Shown here one piece after another: positions 19,205 through 26,546 of a DNA stretch of 64,000 nt. Below the pieces are notes generated by a model. The model made no database searches. It was not told the DNA's origin and saw only the letters and a list, made by a program, of their open reading frames with translations. This stretch comes from Rhodanobacter humi (GTDB taxonomy: Bacteria > Pseudomonadota > Gammaproteobacteria > Xanthomonadales > Rhodanobacteraceae), in assembly GCF_041107455.1 (NCBI RefSeq), contig NZ_JBGBPY010000001.1:1984001-2048000 (forward strand). Direction: 5' to 3'. Every line of letters starts with the position of its first letter. Positions within the stretch are counted from its first letter, which is position 1. The translations under genes were made by a program, and so were the position numbers.

Positions 19205-20140
19205 ATGAATGCGCCGCTCCCCCTCGCAGCCGCCGACACGCGCCGCCAGCCCACCGTGGCGCTGGCACTGGGCTCGGGCGGCGCCAAGGGCCTGGCGCAC
19301 ATCGGCGTGATCGAGGAGCTGGAGGCGCAGGGTTACCGCATCACCGCGATCGCCGGCAGCTCGATGGGCGCGCTGATCGGCGGCATCCACGCGACGGGCA
19401 AGCTGGACGTCTACCGCGACTGGGTCAGCGCGCTGGCGAAGTTCGACGTGCTGCGGATGGTGGACTGGACCTTCTCCGGCGGCGGCTTGATCAAGGGCGA
19501 GAAGATCATCGGCACGCTGCGCGGGCTGATCGGCGACGCGCTGATCGAGGAGCTGCCGCTGGCGTTCACCGCGGTGGCGGTGGACCTCGACCGCGAGCGC
19601 GAGGTGTGGCTGTCGCGCGGCCCGCTGTTCGATGCAATCCGTGCCTCGATCGCGATCCCCACCGTGTTCCGCCCGCATCACATCGACGGTCGCCGGCTGG
19701 TGGACGGCGCCCTGCTCAACCCGGTGCCGGTGACGCCGCTGATCCGCGAACCGGCGGACTACCTGATCGCGGTGAGCGTGGACGGCGCGGCCACCGAACC
19801 CTCGCCGCCCCCGCCGGCCGGCGAGGAAACCGCCGACGCGCCCGGCTACCGCCAGCGCATCGGTGCCTTCATCGGTCGGCTGATGCCGCACGGCGGCAAC
19901 GGCGACGCGACGCGCGAGCCCGGCGCGCTCGAGCTGCTCACCCAGGCGATGGACCTGATGCAGGCGAACCTGGCGCGGCTGCGCCTCGCCGCCTACGAGC
20001 CGGATCTCCTGATCCAGCTGCCGCGCAACATGGCCAGCCCCTACGAGTTCTACCGCGCCCGCGAGCTGATCGAGCTGGGCCGGCTGGCCGCGCGCGAGGC
20101 GCTGGCGCACTGGCCGCGCGGCGCCACGCCGCTGACGTGA
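19205..20140 (+). CDS. Patatin-like phospholipase (RssA/NTE type)
   Basis: 311 residues from the ATG at 19205. The oxyanion-hole motif GSGGAKGLAHIGV (about 23-35), the nucleophile elbow GSSMG (Ser about 52) and the catalytic DGA in LVDGALLNPVPV (about 170) form the Ser-Asp dyad of patatin lipid acyl hydrolases. The C-terminal third is helical and ends RAREALAHWPRG. No signal peptide, so it is probably cytoplasmic or membrane-associated. It is single-gene, divergent from the SLC13 gene. A second, longer patatin protein with a cyclic-nucleotide domain occurs at 35943. Confidence 0.92.
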   Translation: MNAPLPLAAADTRRQPTVALALGSGGAKGLAHIGVIEELEAQGYRITAIAGSSMGALIGGIHATGKLDVYRDWVSALAKFDVLRMVDWTFSGGGLIKGEKIIGTLRGLIGDALIEELPLAFTAVAVDLDREREVWLSRGPLFDAIRASIAIPTVFRPHHIDGRRLVDGALLNPVPVTPLIREPADYLIAVSVDGAATEPSPPPPAGEETADAPGYRQRIGAFIGRLMPHGGNGDATREPGALELLTQAMDLMQANLARLRLAAYEPDLLIQLPRNMASPYEFYRARELIELGRLAAREALAHWPRGATPLT

Positions 20141-20157
20141 CCCGGCGCGGATGGCCC

Positions 20158-20233
20158 GTAGGAGCGCACCCTGTGCGCGAATGCTTCTGCTTCGATCAAC
20201 GCCAGAGCTTTCGCGCACAGGGTGCGCTCCTAC
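20158..20233. repeat. REP-like palindrome, copy 2
   Basis: Perfect 24-bp inverted arms at 20158-20181 and 20210-20233 around a 28-base spacer. The arms are identical to those at 10106-10186, and the spacer is similar (about three-quarters of bases). It sits between the patatin stop and the DUF488 stop, a convergent intergenic place typical of REP elements. Confidence 0.9.
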
Positions 20234-20254
20234 CCGTAGCGGTAGCCATGCGCG

Positions 20255-20623
20255 TCAGCGCGGCCCGTGCGTGCGCAGCCAGTTTTCCAGGTAGGCCTTC
20301 ATCACCACCGCGTTGTTGTGCTCCTCGTCGCGGGCGCCGTAGAGCAGGGTGACGGGATGTTTCGCGGCGCGCTCGGCGAGCGGGTGCCAGTGCTCGGTGC
20401 GCTTGTCCAGCTCGCCCGCGTAGCGCTGGCGGAAGCCTTCCCACTTCGCCGGATCGTGGTCGAACCACTGGCGCAGCGCGGTGGACGGCGCCAGCTCCTT
20501 GGCCCACAAATCCAGCGGCACGTCTTCCTTCTTCAGTCCGCGCGGCCACAGGCGGTCGATCAGCACACGATAGCCGTCGGACTTCGCCGGCGGCTCGTAG
20601 ACGCGTTTCACGGCAATGCTCAT
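20255..20623 (-). CDS. DUF488 family protein (YeaO-like)
   Basis: 122 residues. The family block RVLIDRLWPRGLKKED and the following WAKELAPSTALRQWFDHDP, with C-terminal LLYGARDEEHNNAVVM, are all present. Function in the cell is not established. The ATG at 20623 is chosen because GGGAG sits seven bases upstream; a GTG one codon earlier is possible. It lies downstream of the glycosyltransferase gene on the same strand, 67 bases away. Confidence 0.9.
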   Translation of the reverse strand: MSIAVKRVYEPPAKSDGYRVLIDRLWPRGLKKEDVPLDLWAKELAPSTALRQWFDHDPAKWEGFRQRYAGELDKRTEHWHPLAERAAKHPVTLLYGARDEEHNNAVVMKAYLENWLRTHGPR

Positions 20624-20690
20624 CACGCAACTCCCTGCAGGGGAATGCGTTCCAGCATACGCCCGCGCCGTCGCGCAGGCGTGACCCAGA

Positions 20691-21407
20691 TCAGAGCTCC
20701 TCGACGCGGGTCACCTTGCCCCGGCGCATCAGCCAGGCCACGCCGCGCAGGTCGGCGAGGCCCACCCACAGGCGGTCCAGCATGCCGTACTTGGAGACAC
20801 CGGCGGTGCGCGGGCGGTGACCCACCGGCACGCTGGTGCTCTGGAAGCCGGCGCGCTTCACCAGCGCGGGCAGGTAACGGTGCATGTGGTCGAAGTAGGG
20901 CAGGCGCAGGAACACCTCGCGGTCGAACAGCTTGAGCCCGCAGCCGGTGTCGGGGGTGGCGTCCTTGAGCATGCGCGAGCGCACCGCGTTCGCGATCTTC
21001 GAGGAGATGCGCTTGTTGAAACTGTCGCGCCGCGTGGTGCGCCAGCCGGCGAACAGCTTCACCTCGGCCGCGGCGCCGTCGCGGGCGGCGAGCAGCTTCG
21101 GGATGTCGGCGGGATCGTTCTGGCCGTCGCCGTCCAGCGTGGCGATCCACGTGCCGCGCGCCGCGCGCACGCCATTCCACACCGCCGTGCTCTGGCCGCT
21201 GCGGGTGACGTGGTGCAGCACGCGCAGCTCGGGGTGCTGCGCCTTCTGCGCATCGAGCACGGCGCGGCTGTCGTCGCTGGAATCGTCGTCGACGTAGACC
21301 ACCTCGTAGTCGACCCGGCCGCGCAGCGCGGCGGCGATCTCGGCGAGCAGCGGCGGGATGTTGTCGCGCTCGTTGAACACGGGGACGACGACGGACAGTT
21401 GCGGCAT
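20691..21407 (-). CDS. Family 2 glycosyltransferase (polyprenyl/dolichyl-phosphate hexose synthase type)
   Basis: 238 residues. A GT-A fold starts at once (LSVVVPVFNERDNI), with the first Asp pair VYVDDDSSDDS, then the metal-binding DGDGQND (about 93) and TPDTGCGLKLF and HRYLPALVKRAG blocks. These match the DPM1/GtrB-like enzymes that load a sugar onto undecaprenyl phosphate for envelope glycan changes. There are no C-terminal membrane helices, unlike GtrB/ArnC, so it resembles soluble DPM1-type proteins. The ATG at 21407 gives the normal family start; upstream codons are not conserved in character. Acceptor and sugar unknown. Confidence 0.88.
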   Translation of the reverse strand: MPQLSVVVPVFNERDNIPPLLAEIAAALRGRVDYEVVYVDDDSSDDSRAVLDAQKAQHPELRVLHHVTRSGQSTAVWNGVRAARGTWIATLDGDGQNDPADIPKLLAARDGAAAEVKLFAGWRTTRRDSFNKRISSKIANAVRSRMLKDATPDTGCGLKLFDREVFLRLPYFDHMHRYLPALVKRAGFQSTSVPVGHRPRTAGVSKYGMLDRLWVGLADLRGVAWLMRRGKVTRVEEL

Positions 21408-21525
21408 GGGGCGGGCCTTCGGCGGAAACGGGCGCCGCGGACGCGCGGCGGCAGCGCAGTTTAATGCCTCGCGGCACGGGTCGCCGGATGGCAATGCTCC
21501 GAGCATCTTGCGAGCTCCAAAAATT

Positions 21526-21637
21526 GTCATTCCGGCGCAGGCCGGAGGAGCTTCACAACAGCGAAGCTGGTCATCCAGTGACGGTGCGGCCTGAGCTGGC
21601 CTTGCCGCTACTGGATCCCGGCCTGCGCCGGGATGAC
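21526..21637. repeat. Inverted repeat of the GTCATTCC...GGGATGAC type
   Basis: An arm starting GTCATTCCGGCGCAGGCCGG at 21526 and its partner ending CGGCCTGCGCCGGGATGAC at 21637 form a long stem. The same layout with other stem bases occurs at 50191-50270 and in short form at 51668-51695. It is a common dispersed palindrome class in proteobacteria. Confidence 0.75.
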
Positions 21638-21753
21638 GACTGGCGAGTCCGGGGCAGTGCCCGGAACGGGGGCGCAAACCCGCTGTAATGAAATCCGCCC
21701 CCGCCGGGTCATCTACCGCAGCCGGAATCCTCCGGCATCCACGGGAGACACCC

Positions 21754-22062
21754 ATGCAAGCCCAGACCATCCTCAGCTCCGCCCTGCTCAGCCTGCTCGC
21801 CGCCGGCGCGCTGGGCGCCGCCAGCACCGCCCACGCCGCCGACAAGATGGCCGCGCAGGCCACCCAGAAGTGCTACGGCGTCAACGCCGCGATGAAGAAC
21901 GACTGCCAGTCGCCGGGTCATTCCTGCGCCGGCCAGGACAGCAAGGCACGCGATCCGCAGGCCTTCGTGGCGGTGCCGGCCGGCTTGTGCGGCAAGATCG
22001 ATGGCGGTTCGCTGCAGGCCCATGCCGCCATGTCGCACGACGACATGATGAAGAAGAGCTGA
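21754..22062 (+). CDS. bufA1: Bufferin precursor BufA1 (DUF2282 family)
   Basis: 102 residues. A Sec signal peptide (1-29, ending STAHA-AD) is followed by a short Cys-containing core with Cys40, Cys51, Cys58 and Cys79 in the family order KCYGVN, KNDC, GHSCAGQ and GLCGKI. In characterised bufferins the cysteines are altered by the DUF692 enzyme and the mature periplasmic peptide binds copper. The linker between Cys58 and Cys79 differs from the usual DYQGNAW-type segment, and the tail ends in a His/Asp/Met-rich HAAMSHDDMM, both potentially relevant to metal choice. It is first in the operon bufA-bufB-bufC-DoxX. The ATG at 21754 has GGGAG upstream. Confidence 0.9.
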   Translation: MQAQTILSSALLSLLAAGALGAASTAHAADKMAAQATQKCYGVNAAMKNDCQSPGHSCAGQDSKARDPQAFVAVPAGLCGKIDGGSLQAHAAMSHDDMMKKS

Positions 22063-22067
22063 TAGCC

Positions 22068-22994
22068 GTGTTCCCGTCACGCCCCGTGCGTGCGCAGCCG
22101 ATCCCGACGCAGGTCGGGATCGGGCTGCGGCCGGCGCACGTCGCTCACGTGCTGGAACATCGCCCCGCCGTGCCGTTCTTCGAACTGCACAGCGAAAACC
22201 TTTTCTGCGCCGGCGGCGCGCTGTGGGATGCGTTCGACGCCGTGCGCCGCGACTACCCGGTGAGCCTGCACGGCGTGGGCCTGTCGCTGGGTTCGGCCGA
22301 TCCGCTGGACCCCGCGCACCTCGCCGCGCTGCGTGAACTGATGCGTCGCGCCGAGCCCGCGCTGGTGTCCGAGCACGTGTGCTGGGGCGCGATCGGCGGC
22401 CGCCACTACAACGACCTGCTGCCGCTGCCATACACCGACGAGGCGCTGGACCTGATGGTGGCGCGCGTGGCGCAGCTGCAGGACGCGCTGGGCCGCCGCG
22501 TGCTGGTGGAGAACGTCTCCAGCTACATCCACTACACCCATTCGACGATGCCCGAGTGGGAATTCCTCGCCACGCTCGCCGAGCGCAGTGGCTGCGGCCT
22601 GCTGCTCGACGTCAACAACGTCTACGTCAACAGCGTGAACCACGGCTACGACGCGCACGCCTTCATCGCCGGCATCCCCGCCGCCGCGGTGGGCGAGCTG
22701 CACCTGGCCGGCTTCACGCGCAAGCAAGGCTTGGGCGGGCCGCTGCTGATCGACTCGCACGACCGCCGCGTCGATCCCGCCGTGTGGGCGCTGTACGACT
22801 ACACGCTGGCGCGCCTCGGCGCGCAGCCCACCTTGATCGAATGGGACCAGGACCTGCCCGACTTCGCCGTGCTGGAGGACGAGGCGCGGCTCGCCACGGC
22901 CTGCCTCGACCAGCACCGCCCCGATGAGCGAGGCCTCGATGAACACCATCCCGACGAGCACGCCCATGCCGGTCTCGCCGCCCTCGCTGGCTGA
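22068..22994 (+). CDS. bufB: Bufferin-maturing MNIO enzyme BufB (DUF692)
   Basis: 308 residues of the TIM-barrel DUF692 family, now called multinuclear non-haem iron-dependent oxidative enzymes. Metal-ligand type segments are visible in order: FFELHSENLF, VSLHGVGLSLGS, VSEHVCWG, LVENVSSYIHY, LLLDVNNVYVNSVNHGYD, GELHLAGF, IDSHDRRVDPAVWALY and LIEWDQDLP. The enzyme should oxidise Cys in the BufA core, working with BufC. The GTG at 22068, five bases after bufA, is the best start since the barrel begins soon after; no ATG fits. The C-terminal tail is extended and His/Asp/Glu-rich (HRPDERGLDEHHPDEHAHAG), overlapping the bufC start. Confidence 0.93.
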   Translation: MFPSRPVRAQPIPTQVGIGLRPAHVAHVLEHRPAVPFFELHSENLFCAGGALWDAFDAVRRDYPVSLHGVGLSLGSADPLDPAHLAALRELMRRAEPALVSEHVCWGAIGGRHYNDLLPLPYTDEALDLMVARVAQLQDALGRRVLVENVSSYIHYTHSTMPEWEFLATLAERSGCGLLLDVNNVYVNSVNHGYDAHAFIAGIPAAAVGELHLAGFTRKQGLGGPLLIDSHDRRVDPAVWALYDYTLARLGAQPTLIEWDQDLPDFAVLEDEARLATACLDQHRPDERGLDEHHPDEHAHAGLAALAG

Positions 22995-23724
22995 GCTGCA
23001 GCGCGCGTTCGCCGGCGCCATCGTCGACGGCGCCGCGCCCGCACTGGAGCCGTGGATCGCCGCACGCGGCATCGCGCCCTCCGCACGCCTGCGCATCTAC
23101 CGCAATGCGAACCTCGCGATCCACGTCGACGCCCTGGCCACCAGCTACCCCGCGCTGCAGCGCCTGCTCGGCGACGACTGCTTCGACGGCCTCGCCACCC
23201 GCCACGCCGCGTACCGCGGCAGCCGCAGCGGCAACCTGCAGGACTATGGCGCCGATTTCGCCGACTACCTCGCCGCGCAGCCGGAAACCGCGGCATGGCC
23301 GTGGCTGGGCGACGTGGCGAGGCTGGAATGGTTGCGCCAGGAAGTCGCGCTGGCCGCGGACGAGGCGCCCGCCGATGCCGCGGCGCTGATCGCCGCGCTC
23401 GCCGATGTGGACCACGCGCTGCGCCTGCGGCCCTGCATGCGCGTGCTGTCCTCCGCCTGGGCGGTGCTCGACCTGTGGCGTTACGCGCAGTCGTCGCAAG
23501 CCGGCGATCTCGATCCCGCCATCCCGCAATCCGTGTTGCTGTGGCGCGAGGACGGCCAGGTGGCGATGCGCGCGATCGCTCCCGCGCAAGCCGCGTTCGT
23601 GCGCGCGCTGCAGCACGAGGCATCGCCAGCCCTGGCGCTCGCGGCCGCGCAGCTCATCGATGCACAGGTCGCACCCGAGACCCTGCTGCTTCCCCTGCTC
23701 GAACACGCGCTGCTCGCCGCGTGA
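22924..23724 (+). CDS. bufC: BufC, DUF2063 partner protein of the MNIO enzyme
   Basis: 266 residues. The N-terminal DUF2063 helical domain (about 20-110) carries the typical LRIYRNANLAIHVDALATSY and FADYLAAQ blocks; the C-terminal part (about 120-260) is the winged/NTF2-like accessory region with LPLLEHALLA at the end. In bufferin systems this protein docks the precursor peptide and helps the DUF692 enzyme. The frame overlaps bufB by 71 bases from the first ATG; the second ATG (22939), with GAGG five bases upstream, may be the real start. Tight overlap implies coupled synthesis of B and C. Confidence 0.9.
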   Translation: MSEASMNTIPTSTPMPVSPPSLAELQRAFAGAIVDGAAPALEPWIAARGIAPSARLRIYRNANLAIHVDALATSYPALQRLLGDDCFDGLATRHAAYRGSRSGNLQDYGADFADYLAAQPETAAWPWLGDVARLEWLRQEVALAADEAPADAAALIAALADVDHALRLRPCMRVLSSAWAVLDLWRYAQSSQAGDLDPAIPQSVLLWREDGQVAMRAIAPAQAAFVRALQHEASPALALAAAQLIDAQVAPETLLLPLLEHALLAA

Positions 23725-23755
23725 TCCATCACTTCACCTCGGAGGAATCGTCCAC

Positions 23756-24262
23756 ATGAACGCTACCCTCGCCATCGCCCGCTGGTCGCGCCTCACCGCA
23801 CAACTCGCCGTGCTCACCCCGCTCGCCCTGCTGCTGTTCCGCGTGTTCGTGGCGCTCGCGTTCTGGCGCGCCGGCGTCGTGAAGTGGGCCGACCCCAGCG
23901 GCACCGCCTACCTGTTCGACAACGAATACCACGTGCCCCTGCTCGCGCCCGCGCTGGCCGCCGCGCTCGCCACCTGGACCGAACTGGTGCTGCCGTGGTT
24001 CCTCGCGTTGGGCCTCGGCACCCGCGTCGTCGCCGCCGTGCTGTTCGTCTACAACATCGTCGCCGTGGTCTCGTACCCCGACCTGTGGCCGCACGGCTTC
24101 TGGACCGGCCTGATCGGCGGCGACTTCAACGACCACAAGGCCTGGGGGCTGATGCTGCTGGCCTTGGTGGCGCTGGGGGCGGGAAGAGTATCGGTGGATG
24201 GGGTGGTGAAGCGGGTATTTCGGCGTAATGCCACATCGGCCCCACAGGCTGCGGGACGATAA
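23756..24262 (+). CDS. DoxX-family membrane protein of the bufferin operon
   Basis: 168 residues with four membrane helices (about 17-40, 62-82, 86-106 and 132-150) and the DoxX features RVFVALAFWRAGVVKWADP and WTELVLPWFLALGLGTR. DoxX proteins of this kind regularly end DUF2282-DUF692-DUF2063 operons; they may act in thiol or quinone redox chemistry, but their role there is unproven. A strong GGAGGA ribosome site precedes the ATG and the gap from bufC is 31 bases. Likely the last gene of the bufferin transcript. Confidence 0.9.
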   Translation: MNATLAIARWSRLTAQLAVLTPLALLLFRVFVALAFWRAGVVKWADPSGTAYLFDNEYHVPLLAPALAAALATWTELVLPWFLALGLGTRVVAAVLFVYNIVAVVSYPDLWPHGFWTGLIGGDFNDHKAWGLMLLALVALGAGRVSVDGVVKRVFRRNATSAPQAAGR

Positions 24263-24297
24263 AGCAGCTCACCAGATAGAATCACGCCATCAGCCGG

Positions 24298-25092
24298 ATG
24301 GTGGATATCACGAAAATGATGGGCGTCTGCGCTCTTTGCCACAAGCACGGTGATTTGCAGAATAGCCATCTGATCCCGGCATGGTCCTATCGCAGGATTT
24401 GCGAGGTTGATGCTTCAAATCCAAAGGCACCAATACATATTTCTGGCGGAACCGCAGCCCTTACCAACAGACAGACCACAAAGCACCTCCTTTGTGCTCG
24501 CTGCGAAAAGCTCTTCTCCAAGAGCGAGGATCATTTGGCAAGGCTTACAAAGCCAGATAACGACCAGATCATGCTTTTCAAGCATGTCACGCGACTCGAT
24601 ACGCCGAGGAAAGTATTGGCGCTCCTGAATCGCGTTGAAGACGGCGATCACCTAGCGTATTTCGCAGCCAGTGTAGTGTGGCGTGCAAGCGTGATGACTA
24701 GCAGCTGCAGGCTAGGACCCTATGAGTCAACATTTCGGCAATACCTTCTTGGTGAGGCACAGTTCCCTCGCGAGGCTTCAATATCCGTCGCACTATTAGA
24801 GAAGTCGCCTACTGTTGATGCCAGAGGCTGGGTTTCAGAACCATCTTCCAGCAGGGTGAATATAGGCTGGTTGCATGGATTTCTGCTTGCCGGCCTTGCG
24901 TTTCGGTGTTTTGTTGGAAAAACGATTCCTATGGAATGGCAAAAGGTTTCATTGGCGGGTGCCAATTTGAAGAAGTACGTGTCGATCCTCAAGCCCGAAG
25001 AGTGCGCTGATTTCCTAGCAGCAGCTGAACTGGCCGGGACCGCCGAGCCGCGAGGGAAGTTTGCGAAGACTTATCCCTCAAGTCTTGAATGA
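24298..25092 (+). CDS. HNH-like zinc-finger protein of unknown function
   Basis: 264 residues. The N-terminus has two CxxC pairs (Cys11/Cys14 and Cys66/Cys69) around a His (His24, in LQNSHLIPAW). This is the pattern of HNH/McrA-type nucleases with a structural zinc, although the second catalytic His/Asn cannot be confirmed by eye. The remaining 180 residues are alpha/beta and match nothing I know. Codon use is far less GC-biased than in the neighbours (many A/T-ending codons), which suggests recent arrival. It sits between the bufferin operon and the sigma/anti-sigma pair with no partner gene. Nuclease activity is inference only; a defence or mobile role is possible. Confidence 0.75.
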   Translation: MVDITKMMGVCALCHKHGDLQNSHLIPAWSYRRICEVDASNPKAPIHISGGTAALTNRQTTKHLLCARCEKLFSKSEDHLARLTKPDNDQIMLFKHVTRLDTPRKVLALLNRVEDGDHLAYFAASVVWRASVMTSSCRLGPYESTFRQYLLGEAQFPREASISVALLEKSPTVDARGWVSEPSSSRVNIGWLHGFLLAGLAFRCFVGKTIPMEWQKVSLAGANLKKYVSILKPEECADFLAAAELAGTAEPRGKFAKTYPSSLE

Positions 25093-25229
25093 CTGCTTTG
25101 AGTCAACAACGAGCGCCCCCACGTGCTCGTATCACGCTTCCCGGTCGTCAGCAAAATTCAGCTCAGGCAATCGGCGAGCCAGGGCCTCGCGGTTGACGCG
25201 GTCCTGTATGCGAAGAAACGCCATCACCC

Positions 25230-26000
25230 TCAAGGCGCCAACCGCCCCGGCTCCTCATCCACCGCGCCGCTTCCCGCCGTTTGCACCCCACCCACCCCAT
25301 CAATCGCCACCCGCCACCCCCGCGCCACCGCATCGAAGTGCGGCGCGCCGCTGCGGTCGGTGAGCATCACCAAGGTGCCGTGAGCGAGTGGCACGATGCG
25401 GCCGTGCCAGCCGTCGCGGTGGAAGTCGCGGGCTTGCGCTACCTGCTTGTGCGGCAGGTAAAGCACGGCCACCGGGGTGCCGTCGATGCGGCTGACCAGG
25501 TGCACGGTCTTGTACGGGCCGACCGGGCAGTCGTGCACGTAGGTGACGTCGGCGGGCGCGGGGCCGCGCAGGCTGACGCCGCGCACGGCGAAGCCGGCGG
25601 CGATGGCGGCTTCGCTGATGGGTTGGTTCAGGTCGAGCGAGTGGATTTCGCCGGGCATGTGCGCCACCGCCAGCGCGGGCAGCGAGCGTGCATCGAGCTG
25701 GCGCCAGCCGTAGCCGCCGACGCCCAGCGCGAGCAGCAGCGAGGCGGCCAGCGCGAAGGCCACGTGGCGGCGGCGCACCTGCTGCTGCCGGCGCTCGTCG
25801 GTGGCCTGGGCCAGCAGCACGCGGTCGGCGAGGCCGGCCGGCACGGGCACCTCCAGCGCTGCCAGCAGTTCGCGCTCGAACACCTGGGCGCGTTCCCACG
25901 CGGCGGTGCAGGCGGCGCAGCTGTCGCGGTGGGCGAGCAGCTCGGGATCGCGCGACTGCGGCTCGGCCGCTAGCCGGCGGCGGAATTCAAGGCAGTCCAT
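25230..26000 (-). CDS. Anti-sigma factor, DUF3379/zinc-finger type
   Basis: 256 residues. The N-terminal cytoplasmic domain (1-70) has the zinc-binding-anti-sigma look, with HRDSCAAC spacing at about 24-31 after MDCLEFRRRL. One transmembrane helix follows at about 80-97 (HVAFALAASLLLALGVGGYG), and the periplasmic part of about 155 residues ends in a DUF3379-like domain (LPHKQVAQARDF, GRIVPLAHGTLVML). It should hold the ECF sigma factor at the membrane until a periplasmic signal arrives. Its start overlaps the sigma stop by 14 bases, so the two are coupled. The signal is unknown. Confidence 0.87.
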   Translation of the reverse strand: MDCLEFRRRLAAEPQSRDPELLAHRDSCAACTAAWERAQVFERELLAALEVPVPAGLADRVLLAQATDERRQQQVRRRHVAFALAASLLLALGVGGYGWRQLDARSLPALAVAHMPGEIHSLDLNQPISEAAIAAGFAVRGVSLRGPAPADVTYVHDCPVGPYKTVHLVSRIDGTPVAVLYLPHKQVAQARDFHRDGWHGRIVPLAHGTLVMLTDRSGAPHFDAVARGWRVAIDGVGGVQTAGSGAVDEEPGRLAP

Positions 26001-26532
26001 GCTGCACCTCCGGGCGGCGGCCCTGCAGGATGGATTTCAGCTTCTGCCGCGCGCGAAACAATTGCGTCATCACCGCGCCGGGTTGCTGGTCCAGTTCGGC
26101 GGCGATCTCCTCGCAGCTCATGCCGCCCAGCACCTGCAGCAGCAGCGGTTCGCGGTATTTGTGCGGCAGTCTCGACATGGCTTCACGCAGTTCGGCGGCG
26201 TCGCCGTGGCGCTCGGGGCTGGCCCAGGCGGCGTCCTCGGCGAGATTGTCGTCCAGCTCGACAGTGTCCAGCGGCTTGCGCTCGTGCAGGCGCGCGTGCT
26301 CGCGGCGCAGGATGGTGAGCAGCCAGGGCTTGGCGGACTCGGCCTCGCGCAGCGCGTCGAGGCTTTTCCACGCGCGCAGCAGGGTTTCCTGCACCAAGTC
26401 CTGGGCCAGCGCGTCCTGCCCGCACAGCCAGTAGGCGTAGCGGTACAGGTCGCCGGCGTGCGCGCGGGTCAGCGCCTCGAATTGTCGCTGTCGGGGGTTC
26501 ACGACTAGAGAGACCGGCCCGAGGCGTTTCAT
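25987..26532 (-). CDS. ECF-type RNA polymerase sigma factor
   Basis: 181 residues. Sigma region 2 (about 20-85) includes DLYRYAYWLCGQDALAQDLV and LLRAWKSLDAL; region 4 (about 115-170) has LPHKYREPLLLQVLGGMSCE and the HTH IAAELDQQPGAVMTQLFRAR. No region 3 or long N-terminus, as usual for group IV factors. It is followed by and overlaps a membrane anti-sigma gene. The pair reads leftward while the bufferin operon reads rightward towards it with the HNH gene between, so control of the bufferin genes is conceivable but unproven. It lies 14 bases past the parB stop and may be co-transcribed with parAB. Confidence 0.93.
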   Translation of the reverse strand: MKRLGPVSLVVNPRQRQFEALTRAHAGDLYRYAYWLCGQDALAQDLVQETLLRAWKSLDALREAESAKPWLLTILRREHARLHERKPLDTVELDDNLAEDAAWASPERHGDAAELREAMSRLPHKYREPLLLQVLGGMSCEEIAAELDQQPGAVMTQLFRARQKLKSILQGRRPEVQHGLP

Positions 26533-26546
26533 CTTTCAAGCCATCG

